A stretch of DNA of 6,934 bases from Bacteroidales bacterium UBA2764 (GCA_002352705.1 DEIW01000088.1:1-6934), one strand, 5' to 3'. Positions 1-4,975 are shown, counted from the stretch's first letter. Notes: generated from the letters alone by a model not told the origin. Numbers and translations: made by a program.

Positions 1-55
1 AGTGCGTGATAAGTGCGTGATAAGTGCGAGATAAGTGCGTCATAAGTGCGTGATT
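1..55. repeat. 11-bp tandem repeat, five copies
   Basis: Five consecutive 11-bp units with consensus AGTGCGTGATA begin at the window edge. Units 3, 4 and 5 each differ by one base. The array probably continues to the left outside the window. Because the period is not a multiple of three and no gene is visible here, it is most likely intergenic. No function can be assigned. Confidence 0.9.
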
Positions 56-129
56 ATCGAATGCATCAGCAGGTTAAGCAGAGGTCATCCATAGGTCCTG
101 CTCCAACCGCGCCACAGGCGCCAACCCCT

Positions 130-237
130 CAAACAACCTCAAACAGGTGCAGCTCAAACAACTTCCAACAAGCGCAGCTCAAACTACCTCAAACAAGCGC
201 AGCTCAAACAACCTCAAACAAGCGCAGCCCAAACACC
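130..237. repeat. 25-bp tandem repeat, four copies plus a partial
   Basis: Copies lie at 130-154, 155-179, 180-204 and 205-229, with a partial unit at 230-237. Each begins CAAAC and ends GCGCAGC or GTGCAGC, with a few mismatches between copies. The 25-bp period shifts reading frame with each copy, so the open frame that crosses it (46-450) gives a Gln/Ser/Asn/Thr-rich run that looks like translated repeat rather than protein. Together with the 11-bp repeat it fills the DNA upstream of the hsp20 control region. Confidence 0.88.
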
Positions 238-246
238 CAAGAGTAT

Positions 247-300
247 GGACTTTTTGACATAAAAGCGGACAATTTGGCACATGTGATGGACATTTTGGCA
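247..300 (+). promoter_or_regulatory. Three spaced copies of a 13-bp dyad, probable activator sites for hsp20
   Basis: GGACTTTTTGACA (247-259), GGACAATTTGGCA (267-279) and GGACATTTTGGCA (288-300) share the pattern GGACWWTTTGRCA. On the other strand this reads as an imperfect dyad TGNCA-N3-TGNCC. Starts are 20 and 21 bp apart, about two helical turns, which places the sites on one face of the DNA. They sit directly upstream of a sigma-54-type promoter. That layout suits binding sites for an enhancer-binding activator, although their closeness to the promoter is unusual. Visible: the repeats and spacing. Inferred: the role. Confidence 0.55.
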
Positions 301-311
301 GAGTTATGCGT

Positions 312-328
312 CTGGCATAAAGATTGCA
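312..328 (+). promoter_or_regulatory. Sigma-54-type -24/-12 promoter for hsp20
   Basis: CTGGCATAAAGATTGCA matches the sigma-54 consensus YTGGCACGRNNNTTGCW at every strongly conserved position: TGGCA, then TTGCA, with GG (314-315) and GC (326-327) at the canonical 12-bp offset. Mismatches are only at the C and G after TGGCA. Transcription would start near 339, giving a leader of about 115 nt before the hsp20 ATG at 454. Exact TGGCA and TTGCA at this spacing is expected rarely by chance in a window this size, but it is not impossible. Confidence 0.55.
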
Positions 329-453
329 GTTCATTGGGTGAAAACGTTTACAACGCGAGCAGCAAAGCATACAATACTCCTACAGCTCCCGCACAACGGA
401 AATGGTTTAACTTGGGTTCTGGCAACAGACCCGCAAAATTAGGAGATTAGATT

Positions 454-882
454 ATGACACCAGCAATGTATCGTAGAAACAGTTGGTTCCCAACAGTATT
501 TGATGAGTTTCTGAACTCGGATCTGATGAACACCGTAAGCACAACCGCTCCGTCGGTTAACGTCAAAGAAACCGAGAAAGCGTATATCGTTGAACTGGCT
601 TCGCCGGGCGTGAAGAAAGAGTTCTGCCGCGTTCATATTGATGAGGAGCACAACCTGTGTGTAGCCATCGAGAATAAGTATGAGCACAAGGAGGAAGACA
701 AGCACGCCCACTATCTGCGCCGTGAGTTCAGCTACTCCAACTTTGAGCAGAAATATACTCTGCCGGAGGATGTGAACGAAGAAGGCATCAACGCCAAGGT
801 GGAAGACGGTATTCTGACTATCGAACTGCCGAAACTAAAGAAAGTAGAAGGCAAGACCACCAAGCAGATTGAGATTCAATAG
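454..882 (+). CDS. Hsp20/alpha-crystallin small heat shock protein
   Basis: This 142-residue protein is a small heat shock protein: a cytoplasmic ATP-independent holdase that binds unfolding proteins in oligomers and hands them to DnaK/ClpB. The N-terminal arm is short (about residues 1-32) and rich in aromatics. The alpha-crystallin domain covers about 33-128 and carries the family signature INAKVEDGILTIELP near 112-126 (the A-x-x-x-D-G-I-L motif). An IEI motif at 139-141 is the C-terminal I-x-I that docks into neighbouring subunits. The length is normal for bacterial members. The ATG at 454 is preceded by AGGAG at 441-445, an 8-nt spacing and a good Shine-Dalgarno for this phylum. M5 is an alternative start. 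The gene stands alone, convergent with the minus-strand genes, behind a sigma-54-like promoter, which suggests stress-specific control. Confidence 0.95.
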   Translation: MTPAMYRRNSWFPTVFDEFLNSDLMNTVSTTAPSVNVKETEKAYIVELASPGVKKEFCRVHIDEEHNLCVAIENKYEHKEEDKHAHYLRREFSYSNFEQKYTLPEDVNEEGINAKVEDGILTIELPKLKKVEGKTTKQIEIQ

Positions 883-902
883 GTTTCATCCTATAGAACA
901 CG

Positions 903-933
903 AAAAAAGAGCACTTCGAGTGCTCTTTTTTTT
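903..933. terminator. Bidirectional intrinsic terminator
   Basis: The hairpin GAGCACT-TCG-AGTGCTC (909-925) has a perfect 7-bp stem, extended by six A residues on the left (903-908) and eight T residues on the right (926-933). It lies 20 bp after the hsp20 stop and has a U-run in both directions. It can therefore end hsp20 transcripts and also stop minus-strand transcripts arriving from the 1144-2269 genes. Confidence 0.92.
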
Positions 934-942
934 GTTTGTGGC

Positions 943-1116
943 TCATAGTACCATCACTTCTTTTTTTGCCTCACCCAGAATCCTAAACTCCGGCATCTTG
1001 TCTCCAATTGGTAACATATTATAGGTTATGGTTTGAGTATTGTTGCAAGAGGCGACACTGAAGAAAGAGCGGTTATCAAACACACCAGCGCGAGATGTTA
1101 AAGCATCCCACGCTGG
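943..1116 (-). pseudogene. Possible 3' remnant of an unidentified gene
   Basis: Reading on the minus strand from 1116 to a TGA stop at 943-945 gives 57 open codons with protein-like composition. They begin PAWDALTSRAGVFDNRSFFS and end EAKKEVMVL. The frame is closed upstream by a TGA at 1117-1119 and has no good start, only an internal GTG and two internal ATGs with no evident ribosome site. It lies in the same frame as the gene ending at 1144. I do not recognise the family. It could be the tail of a decayed gene, part of a dispersed repeat, or chance; the 34-bp palindrome at 1084-1117 overlaps its start. Confidence 0.3.
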
Positions 1117-1117
1117 T
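1084..1117. repeat. 34-bp imperfect palindrome, possible terminator
   Basis: Arms 1084-1097 and 1104-1117 pair at 12 of 14 positions (outer ACCAGCG with CGCTGGT perfect) around a 6-nt loop. It starts 26 bp past the stop of the minus-strand gene ending at 1144, where a terminator would sit, but the minus-strand bases after it (GTGTTTGATA) make a poor U-run. It may be a palindromic dispersed repeat, a Rho-independent-like stop or a 3' stability element. Confidence 0.6.
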
Positions 1118-1143
1118 CAAAATGGCGACAAAGTAGTGATAAA

Positions 1144-1755
1144 TTAGAATACGAGGGCTAGACCGAGACCGTTATGTGAAGATTGCAGGCGGAACTCCAA
1201 TTGGCTTGTCTCTTGCTCCAATTCCTTGTAACCACACCAAGTGTTATAGACCTTGTGCGCATTTCGCTTTTGCGCGTAGCCGGCTATGATCATCGGCATA
1301 CCTATACCACCTGTAATTACTGCTCCACCGCACATGAAAGCAATACCTGATGCTAGAAGATTATTTTGTTTGTCATACATTCTGTCCCTTTCTGCGCTTC
1401 CGGCGGGGTAAACATCAGTGTTAATAGCCCCGCTTCCGCCTAATAGACCACCTCCTAAGATGACCATTCCTATTCCAGCTCCGAACAATCCCCAACCGGC
1501 ATTGGCTATACGTTGCTGCTTTTTATAATAGTTATACGCCTCGGTGCAATTTTCATTGAGTAACTGAACCATTTCCGCTTCTTTCATCGGTTTGCCGTGA
1601 TAATAGTAAATCTTGCCGTCTCTGGTGAGAGGACCAAGGTTCTGTTTTTTCACTTTCTGTACGCCGTATCCGCTACGATAGTAACCGACGCCGACTTGTG
1701 CCTGCGCTATACCACATAGGCATAACACAAGAATAAATAATGTAATCCGTTTCAT
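1144..1755 (-). CDS. Exported protein with two glycine-rich hydrophobic segments
   Basis: The 203-residue product begins with a clear signal peptide (residues 1-19, likely cut after AQA before Q20). A tyrosine-rich region follows, including YYYHGKPM at 50-57. Two Gly-rich hydrophobic stretches lie at about 86-107 and 134-160, separated by a polar loop, and look like glycine-zipper membrane hairpins. A polar amphipathic helix follows, and the C-terminus ends LALVF with a terminal Phe, as in many outer-membrane proteins. Function is not known to me; an envelope location, inner or outer membrane, is likely. Only 4 nt separate it from the upstream lipoprotein gene, and its ribosome site GGGAGA lies inside that gene's last codons, so the two are probably co-transcribed and translationally coupled. 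Confidence 0.8.
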   Translation of the reverse strand: MKRITLFILVLCLCGIAQAQVGVGYYRSGYGVQKVKKQNLGPLTRDGKIYYYHGKPMKEAEMVQLLNENCTEAYNYYKKQQRIANAGWGLFGAGIGMVILGGGLLGGSGAINTDVYPAGSAERDRMYDKQNNLLASGIAFMCGGAVITGGIGMPMIIAGYAQKRNAHKVYNTWCGYKELEQETSQLEFRLQSSHNGLGLALVF

Positions 1756-1759
1756 ATAT

Positions 1760-2269
1760 TTATCTCCCTACACGTTGAAGTAACAAACCACCTTGCAGGT
1801 TGAGTTCGTTCTTTTGCTCAATAAAGGGTTTCATCAGTTCCACATCGGCTTGTGTTGCCTTGCGGTAGTTCTTATACACAGCCGGATGTCCGGAAACGGT
1901 GACAATAAGCACATCTTTCTGCGTACGGCTTGGAGCAATTTCAAAGGTCGGCGACACAATATCATCAGCTTTGAATTTCTTGAGTGTCTGGGCTAACGCA
2001 TATTTCTTCCAACTCAGCACTAACGGCGATTCAATACCGCGCATCTCTGCTGCCATGATTTGGTTTATCTCACGTTTTTTGAGTTTGACGAATATCTCCA
2101 CTTCGTTGGTGATCTTGGCTTCTTGTACTTCCATGTCCGCAACAACCGGTGTCACAAATCCTGCACGGGAAGGTTCCACATAGCGGGCAGTAGACTCCTG
2201 ATACGTGTAGGTACCGCAAGAGCACAGAACGGTAGCCACAGCGGCTAACAATAAATAAGTTTTTTTCAT
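1760..2269 (-). CDS. Small lipoprotein of unknown function
   Basis: The 169-residue product has a lysine-led signal peptide and a lipobox ending LCSC, with lipidation expected at Cys18 (next residue Gly). The mature part is mixed alpha/beta: a segment around 40-65 (PVVADMEVQEAKITNEVEIF), a helix near 85-100 (WKKYALAQTLKKFKADDIV), then a strand and VSGHPAVYKNYRKATQADVE near 125-144. The GHPAxYxNYRKAT phrase resembles conserved hypothetical lipoproteins of Bacteroidales as I remember them, without known function. No long-range SD is seen; the ATG lies at the end of repeat copy A. It is the first gene of a pair with 1144-1755, 58 bp after the stop of 2328-2810, so read-through from the upstream three-gene set is possible. 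Confidence 0.85.
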   Translation of the reverse strand: MKKTYLLLAAVATVLCSCGTYTYQESTARYVEPSRAGFVTPVVADMEVQEAKITNEVEIFVKLKKREINQIMAAEMRGIESPLVLSWKKYALAQTLKKFKADDIVSPTFEIAPSRTQKDVLIVTVSGHPAVYKNYRKATQADVELMKPFIEQKNELNLQGGLLLQRVGR

Positions 2270-2320
2270 ACTAGTAGATTTTTATATTCCCCTCTTACGC
2301 CTTCGGGGATTGGCTTGGAT
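2267..2320 (-). repeat. Intergenic hairpin element, copy A
   Basis: This 54-bp element matches copy B (3948-4000). The core at 2289-2320 is identical to 3969-4000 at 30 of 32 positions and contains CCCC...GGGG (2289-2292 with 2305-2308), able to form a 4-bp GC stem with a 12-nt loop. The similarity continues with small indels through a GTAGAT block to the minus-strand ATG at 2267-2269, here the start of the 169-residue lipoprotein. It therefore forms nearly the whole gap between two genes and most of the leader of the second. It lacks a U-run on either strand, so it is not a standard terminator. Confidence 0.85.
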
Positions 2321-2327
2321 GAGATAT

Positions 2328-2810
2328 TTATTGCAGTGCGAATTCTCGGTATGACTCATATTTCCCGTTCATATATCCGGACGAGTAGCCGCCTTGATAT
2401 GAAGTAAAATGCAGAGTGAGGTCGCCAGTGTCGGTGTCGGAATAGTTTTTCCCGCTTGCTGTATATGAAAAGTCAATGGACCATTTCAGTGTGGCAGTGT
2501 ACCCGTCCACTTGTGTATAAGTGACAGATCCCCCATTGGCAGAGAAATTCGTGACGCTGACTCCTGCCTTGAGCGCTTCAAGTATGCGACCTTCTTTCAC
2601 ATCCCATGCTGAACCGTTGTATGAAAATATTACATAGTTGCTGCGCATATCAAACCACCTTCCGACAACGCCTTTTGCATCAGGTGCGTAGCCCGAATAG
2701 GAGCTACTTGTTGTGGTTCCCGCAGGTGAGTTCTTGTCCTTGCATGATGGCAATACCAATACGAGGGATGATATAATGAGCAGATAATAAAGATGTTTCA
2801 TAGTTCTCAT
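2328..2810 (-). CDS. Small beta-rich lipoprotein of unknown function
   Basis: The 160-residue product has a signal peptide and the lipobox VLPSC, with Cys23 as the lipidation site (22 residues removed). The residues after it, KDKNSP, are charged. The mature part starts with a Ser/Thr linker (about 30-40), then alternating hydrophobic and polar strands typical of a small beta-barrel or sandwich, including GVVGRWFDM (47-55), ATLKWSIDFSY (106-116) and GDLTLHFTSY (129-138). This pattern recalls lipocalin-like Bacteroidales lipoproteins, but no specific function follows. The first ATG overlaps the upstream stop by one base (TAATG), implying coupled translation; Met4 at 2799-2801 is an alternative start and gives a more usual signal peptide. 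Third gene of a three-gene operon. Confidence 0.82.
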   Translation of the reverse strand: MRTMKHLYYLLIISSLVLVLPSCKDKNSPAGTTTSSSYSGYAPDAKGVVGRWFDMRSNYVIFSYNGSAWDVKEGRILEALKAGVSVTNFSANGGSVTYTQVDGYTATLKWSIDFSYTASGKNYSDTDTGDLTLHFTSYQGGYSSGYMNGKYESYREFALQ

Positions 2811-3379
2811 TATTTATGTTGCACTGCAACAATTCCTTCATAATGTAATTTGGCATTTGAGTTGAATACGCAATCAATGACATAGAAGCTGCCTTTTTTG
2901 CTGATTACGAACGATTCAACTGCTCTTTCAGCAGAAGAAGCTACCCCGGTACATCCCCATACCCAGTATGTGGTTTTTGAATATGAGCGCGTCGAAGAAT
3001 ATGTGTATGTACCTGTAGTCAGTTCTGTAATATTTGCCAGTGAGTATATGACAATCCAAAACATCTGAGTGCCATTGGTATCATATATGCGTAATACAGT
3101 TTCCGACTGAAAAGAAGGATTCGTATAATAACCATAGGAGATCTCATACAACGCACTACTTAATGTCGTGATTTTATCGCCCACCTTCAGGTAGTTACCT
3201 GTTGGTTCTGCGTTAGGGTCGTCAGTTACAAACACAATGCTATCCACTTGGGTATAATTTTGTTCATACGCTATTTTGTTGCCCTCATAGACACGTACTT
3301 TCTTTACTGTTTCTTGCGCACTTGCGCTTATTGTCATTATGGCTGCCACTGCCATTAATAAAATCTTTTTCATATTCAT
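2810..3379 (-). CDS. Secreted beta-rich protein of unknown function
   Basis: The 189-residue product has a cleavable signal peptide (residues 1-21, cut ASA before Gln22; no lipobox). Residues 27-50 contain KVRVYEGNKIAYEQNY followed by VDSIVF. This is a short module common at the N-terminus of Bacteroidales exported proteins, where a V-x-V-x-x-x-G strand leads to D-S-I/V-x-F. From about 62 to 189 the protein is beta-rich and aromatic (GTYTYSSTRSY near 123-133, FVISKKGSFYVIDCVF near 157-172), resembling beta-sandwich or lipocalin-like domains of surface proteins. Two cysteines, C143 and C170, could form a disulfide outside the cytoplasm. Middle gene of the operon: 2 nt after the preceding stop and 1-nt overlap with the next start. 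Met1 and Met3 are both possible starts. Confidence 0.82.
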   Translation of the reverse strand: MNMKKILLMAVAAIMTISASAQETVKKVRVYEGNKIAYEQNYTQVDSIVFVTDDPNAEPTGNYLKVGDKITTLSSALYEISYGYYTNPSFQSETVLRIYDTNGTQMFWIVIYSLANITELTTGTYTYSSTRSYSKTTYWVWGCTGVASSAERAVESFVISKKGSFYVIDCVFNSNAKLHYEGIVAVQHK

Positions 3380-3381
3380 TA

Positions 3382-3747
3382 TTATTTTTGTTCTACTTCC
3401 ACTCCCATTATAGTGTATTTTTTATTCGAATTTAGAATATACACTTGGCCGTTCTCAATTATTTTGACCACTTTTTCTTGTGACTGCAGTGTGTTGTTGA
3501 TATTTTCTATGGTTGGTTCACCATCAGCAAATTCCACCCGTGCAATCTCTGTCAAGGGAACGCTGAGTAATACTGAACCTTCTTGATTGACTACATTCAC
3601 TTTGTCAGCGGACAATACTAATTTGCGCACATCATCGGTGGCAAAGGACTTTGCATTACCGTTTGCATTTACCACGCGCACAATCGGTTCTGCGCATGCC
3701 ACCACCGCCAATAGCAATAGTGGCAATAAAAGGATTTTCTTTTTCAT
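3382..3747 (-). CDS. Small exported protein with T9SS-like C-terminal tail
   Basis: The 121-residue product has a signal peptide. Export could be by lipidation at Cys18 (VVAC, a passable lipobox) or by cleavage after ACA before Glu20. The middle (about 21-77) has the strand pattern RVVNANGNAKSFATDDVRKL then LTEIARVEFADGEPT, a module seen in many Bacteroidales secreted proteins. The tail, about 93-119 (VVKIIENGQVYILN then YTIMGVEVE), resembles the C-terminal NGQ-x-Y-I...Y-x-x-x-G pattern that Bacteroidetes use as a type IX secretion sorting signal. It is short for such a cargo, so it may be little more than an adaptor or a shrunken gene. It leads a three-gene set with 2-nt spacing to the next gene. 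Confidence 0.8.
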   Translation of the reverse strand: MKKKILLLPLLLLAVVACAEPIVRVVNANGNAKSFATDDVRKLVLSADKVNVVNQEGSVLLSVPLTEIARVEFADGEPTIENINNTLQSQEKVVKIIENGQVYILNSNKKYTIMGVEVEQK

Positions 3748-3763
3748 GTTGTTAAGTTTTTGT

Positions 3764-3771
3764 TAAAGTTA
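3764..3771 (-). promoter_or_regulatory. Weak candidate -7 box for the three-gene operon
   Basis: On the minus strand TAACTTTA matches the Bacteroidetes -7 box TAnnTTTG at all but the last base and lies 16 bp before the ATG at 3747. No TTTG is found at the usual -33 distance. A TTGGTG-N17-TATTAT pair further upstream is an alternative. The call is tentative; read-through from the 4755 gene is also possible. Confidence 0.22.
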
Positions 3772-3844
3772 TTTTATATCTCATTAAAGAGCCTTGTAGC
3801 TGTTGTTTTTTACCCATTAGGGGCGCTATAATAAAGACAGCATA

Positions 3845-3946
3845 CTAATGCACCAAGCGTACTGCCATACCTGCATAGCTTTTGTAGTTGTCATTAATTG
3901 CTATATATGTCGTGTTATTATAAACATGAAACAAATGTTTTTGTCT
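3845..3946 (-). pseudogene. Stranded C-terminus of a FISUMP-type protein
   Basis: On the minus strand, 33 open codons ending in TAG (3845-3847) encode a tail ending NDNYKSYAGMAVRLVH. The pattern N-N-x-x-Y/S-x-G-x-x-V-R-L/P-V at the extreme C-terminus is the hallmark of the FISUMP domain (Fibrobacter succinogenes major paralogous domain), abundant in Bacteroidetes exported proteins. Nothing of the preceding ~150 residues is present. The frame is blocked by TGA at 3947-3949, next to the end of repeat copy B. In another frame, the ATG that aligns with the start codon of copy A (3948-3950) opens a 10-codon start, MKTKTFVSCL, that stops at 3918. The simplest reading is a lipoprotein gene that lost its interior by deletion. 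I recognise the motif from memory; it was not searched. Confidence 0.55.
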
Positions 3947-3947
3947 T

Positions 3948-4000
3948 CATATAAGTAGATGTTTTTATCCCCTCTTACACCTTCGGGGTTTGGCTTGGAT
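3948..4000 (-). repeat. Intergenic hairpin element, copy B
   Basis: Second copy of the element at 2267-2320. The core 3969-4000 differs at two positions (A for G and T for A on the plus strand), and the flank keeps GTAGAT and the aligned ATG (3948-3950). It sits 20 bp past the stop of the lipoprotein gene 4021-4755, just as copy A sits 7 bp past the stop of 2328-2810. The sequence it leads into is a gene remnant, not an intact gene. The rest of 3748-3968 shows only the remnant, an AAACAT-N7-ATGTTT inverted repeat (3922-3940) and AT-rich DNA. Confidence 0.85.
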
Positions 4001-4020
4001 ACAGAGATGGCAGTTTGTTT

Positions 4021-4755
4021 TTATTCTCTCACGAAATGGAATTCTTCGTATTCATTTGAGTCACCGAGGCGCAGAGTAAGTTCGGTTGCGGTCAACTTGA
4101 TAATTTGGAATGTATATGCGCCCCCCGCATAGAGTTGTGAACCGGTCAATGACCATGTGCCGGTTTCCCATTCCGAATTAGATACTTTCTTTTGATATGT
4201 GTGGTCGGCATTCACAACAATATGGATATCTACTACTTCTATGTCATTTTCTCCGTCCACATGTTCATACACTTGTGTACAATGCCATTTGCCGAGTATG
4301 AGTTCGCTGTACGAGTCGGGATTTACCGGTTGGTCCGGATTGTTAGAACTGCTACCTTTCATTCTCAGAACAATAGTTTGCATCTCTCCATACAAGGACA
4401 TTTTGACGGTCATTTGCTTTGCATCGAGATCAAACGAACCGATAAGTATGTCGTCTTTGGAAAGTTGAGCATCAAAAGACCCGCTTGTTTTGGTAATGGT
4501 AATAAAAAGGTCCGTCTGATTCGTTTTGTAACTCCCGACAGCAACGCCGTTGGCATAGCCCGATGCCTGGATATAGCACTCATCAGATGTGAAAGTGATA
4601 GAGAGGTCTGTTTGTAACACCTCACCTTCCCATTTGGTATTTGCTAACGGATTGCCGACTGATGTGTCATCGGGGATGTTCTCTTGTTTAGTGCAGCCGA
4701 TAAAGACTAAACCGGCGAGGCAGAGAACTGCCGTAAAGAGTTTTTTCTTGTTCAT
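4021..4755 (-). CDS. Two-domain lipocalin-like lipoprotein
   Basis: The 244-residue product has a signal peptide and lipobox FIGC, with Cys21 lipidated (VFIGC, residues 17-21). The residues after it, TKQENIPDD, are polar with acidic residues, which may favour surface export in Bacteroidetes. Domain 1 (about 36-132) opens NTKWEGEV and alternates strands. A Ser/Asn/Pro linker (about 133-147, GSSSNNPDQPVNPDS) follows. Domain 2 (about 150-244) opens LILGKWHCTQVYEH and has NADHTYQKKV, then GTWSLTGSQLYAGG and LTATELTLRLGD. This is the classic lipocalin-like pattern of Bacteroidales lipoproteins: G-x-W strand, D-G-x-Y-type turn, W-x-L-x-G-x-x-L strand. Ligand unknown. Its mRNA probably starts at P2 (about 5054), giving a ~300-nt leader with strong structure. 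Confidence 0.88.
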   Translation of the reverse strand: MNKKKLFTAVLCLAGLVFIGCTKQENIPDDTSVGNPLANTKWEGEVLQTDLSITFTSDECYIQASGYANGVAVGSYKTNQTDLFITITKTSGSFDAQLSKDDILIGSFDLDAKQMTVKMSLYGEMQTIVLRMKGSSSNNPDQPVNPDSYSELILGKWHCTQVYEHVDGENDIEVVDIHIVVNADHTYQKKVSNSEWETGTWSLTGSQLYAGGAYTFQIIKLTATELTLRLGDSNEYEEFHFVRE

Positions 4756-4788
4756 AATGATTTAAATTTAGAGAGTTAAAATATGTAG

Positions 4789-4794
4789 ATTATA
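4789..4794 (-). promoter_or_regulatory. Possible internal -10 hexamer
   Basis: TATAAT on the minus strand, 34 bp before the ATG at 4755, has TTTTCG 17 bp upstream (3 of 6 to TTGACA). It could be a secondary start independent of the long leader. Bacteroidetes housekeeping sigma normally prefers TAnnTTTG, so the support is weak. Confidence 0.15.
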
Positions 4795-4840
4795 ATTCAG
4801 TATTAAACATACGAAAAAGCGTGCGCTTTCGCTGCTTTCA

Positions 4841-4975
4841 TTGACTGCTTGAGGTCTTCGACTACCCTTATTTACTCAATTATGCACTGAAAACTCACGC
4901 CACGCGTGAGCGTACATTAACCCTCCTTGAGTAAATAAGTGATTTCTTGAAGTTGTCGAAGTTTCAAGCAATCAA
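4841..4975. repeat. Large imperfect inverted repeat with nested hairpin
   Basis: Left arm 4841-4879 and right arm 4927-4975 are imperfect inverted repeats. The inner 13 bp (CTTATTTACTCAA against TTGAGTAAATAAG) is perfect. The outer part pairs TTGA-TGCTTGA and CTTCGAC with the matching right arm, with a few mismatches, a 1-nt bulge and an 11-nt insertion in the right arm. The 47-bp spacer holds a perfect small hairpin, CTCACGC-CAC-GCGTGAG (4894-4910). Transcribed from P2, it would fold into a long rod with a branched top. It could be a leader riboregulator, a MITE-like insertion or a recombination site. No target-site duplication was seen at the ends. Confidence 0.8.
4876..4917 (-). CDS. 13-codon leader mini-ORF with strong Shine-Dalgarno
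   Basis: On the minus strand, ATG at 4915-4917 opens MYAHAWREFSVHN and stops at TGA 4876-4878. Upstream, AAGGAGGG (4921-4928) is a near-perfect anti-SD match, only 3 nt from the ATG, so spacing is tight. Most genes in this window lack such a sequence. The ORF fills the loop of the 4841-4975 inverted repeat: its SD abuts the right arm and its stop lies in the left arm, so translation would compete with both the nested hairpin and the main stem. It holds two His, one Trp and one Arg, with no run of one amino acid as in classical attenuators. It may also be a chance ORF. Confidence 0.35.
   Translation of the reverse strand: MYAHAWREFSVHN

Noticed and set aside
1..237. CRISPR array
   Set aside because: The 11-bp and 25-bp units are contiguous with no unique spacers, so the arrays are plain tandem repeats.
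347..375. E. coli-like promoter TTTACA-N17-TACAAT before hsp20
   Set aside because: It scores well as a sigma-70 promoter, but Bacteroidetes primary sigma uses a different -7 box, and the overlapping sigma-54-type site explains the context better. It remains a possible second start.
420..435. Second TGGCA...GCA pair at -24/-12 spacing
   Set aside because: The -12 half reads CCGCA rather than TTGCA and the start would fall beside the ribosome site, leaving almost no leader.
46..450. Open frame of 134 codons (GTG start) upstream of hsp20
   Set aside because: Its first half is the 25-bp tandem repeat read in rotating frames, its second half covers the dyads and the sigma-54-type promoter, and its product shows no family features.
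439..711. Minus-strand open frame opposite hsp20
   Set aside because: It lies wholly antisense to a well-supported gene and has no recognisable protein features.
2289..2308. Intergenic CCCC/GGGG hairpin as a terminator
   Set aside because: The stem is only 4 bp with a 12-nt loop and neither strand has a U-run after it.
3922..3940. AAACAT-N7-ATGTTT inverted repeat as an operator
   Set aside because: It lies inside the FISUMP-type remnant in AT-rich DNA, has no promoter at a fitting distance, and such short AT-rich repeats arise easily by chance.
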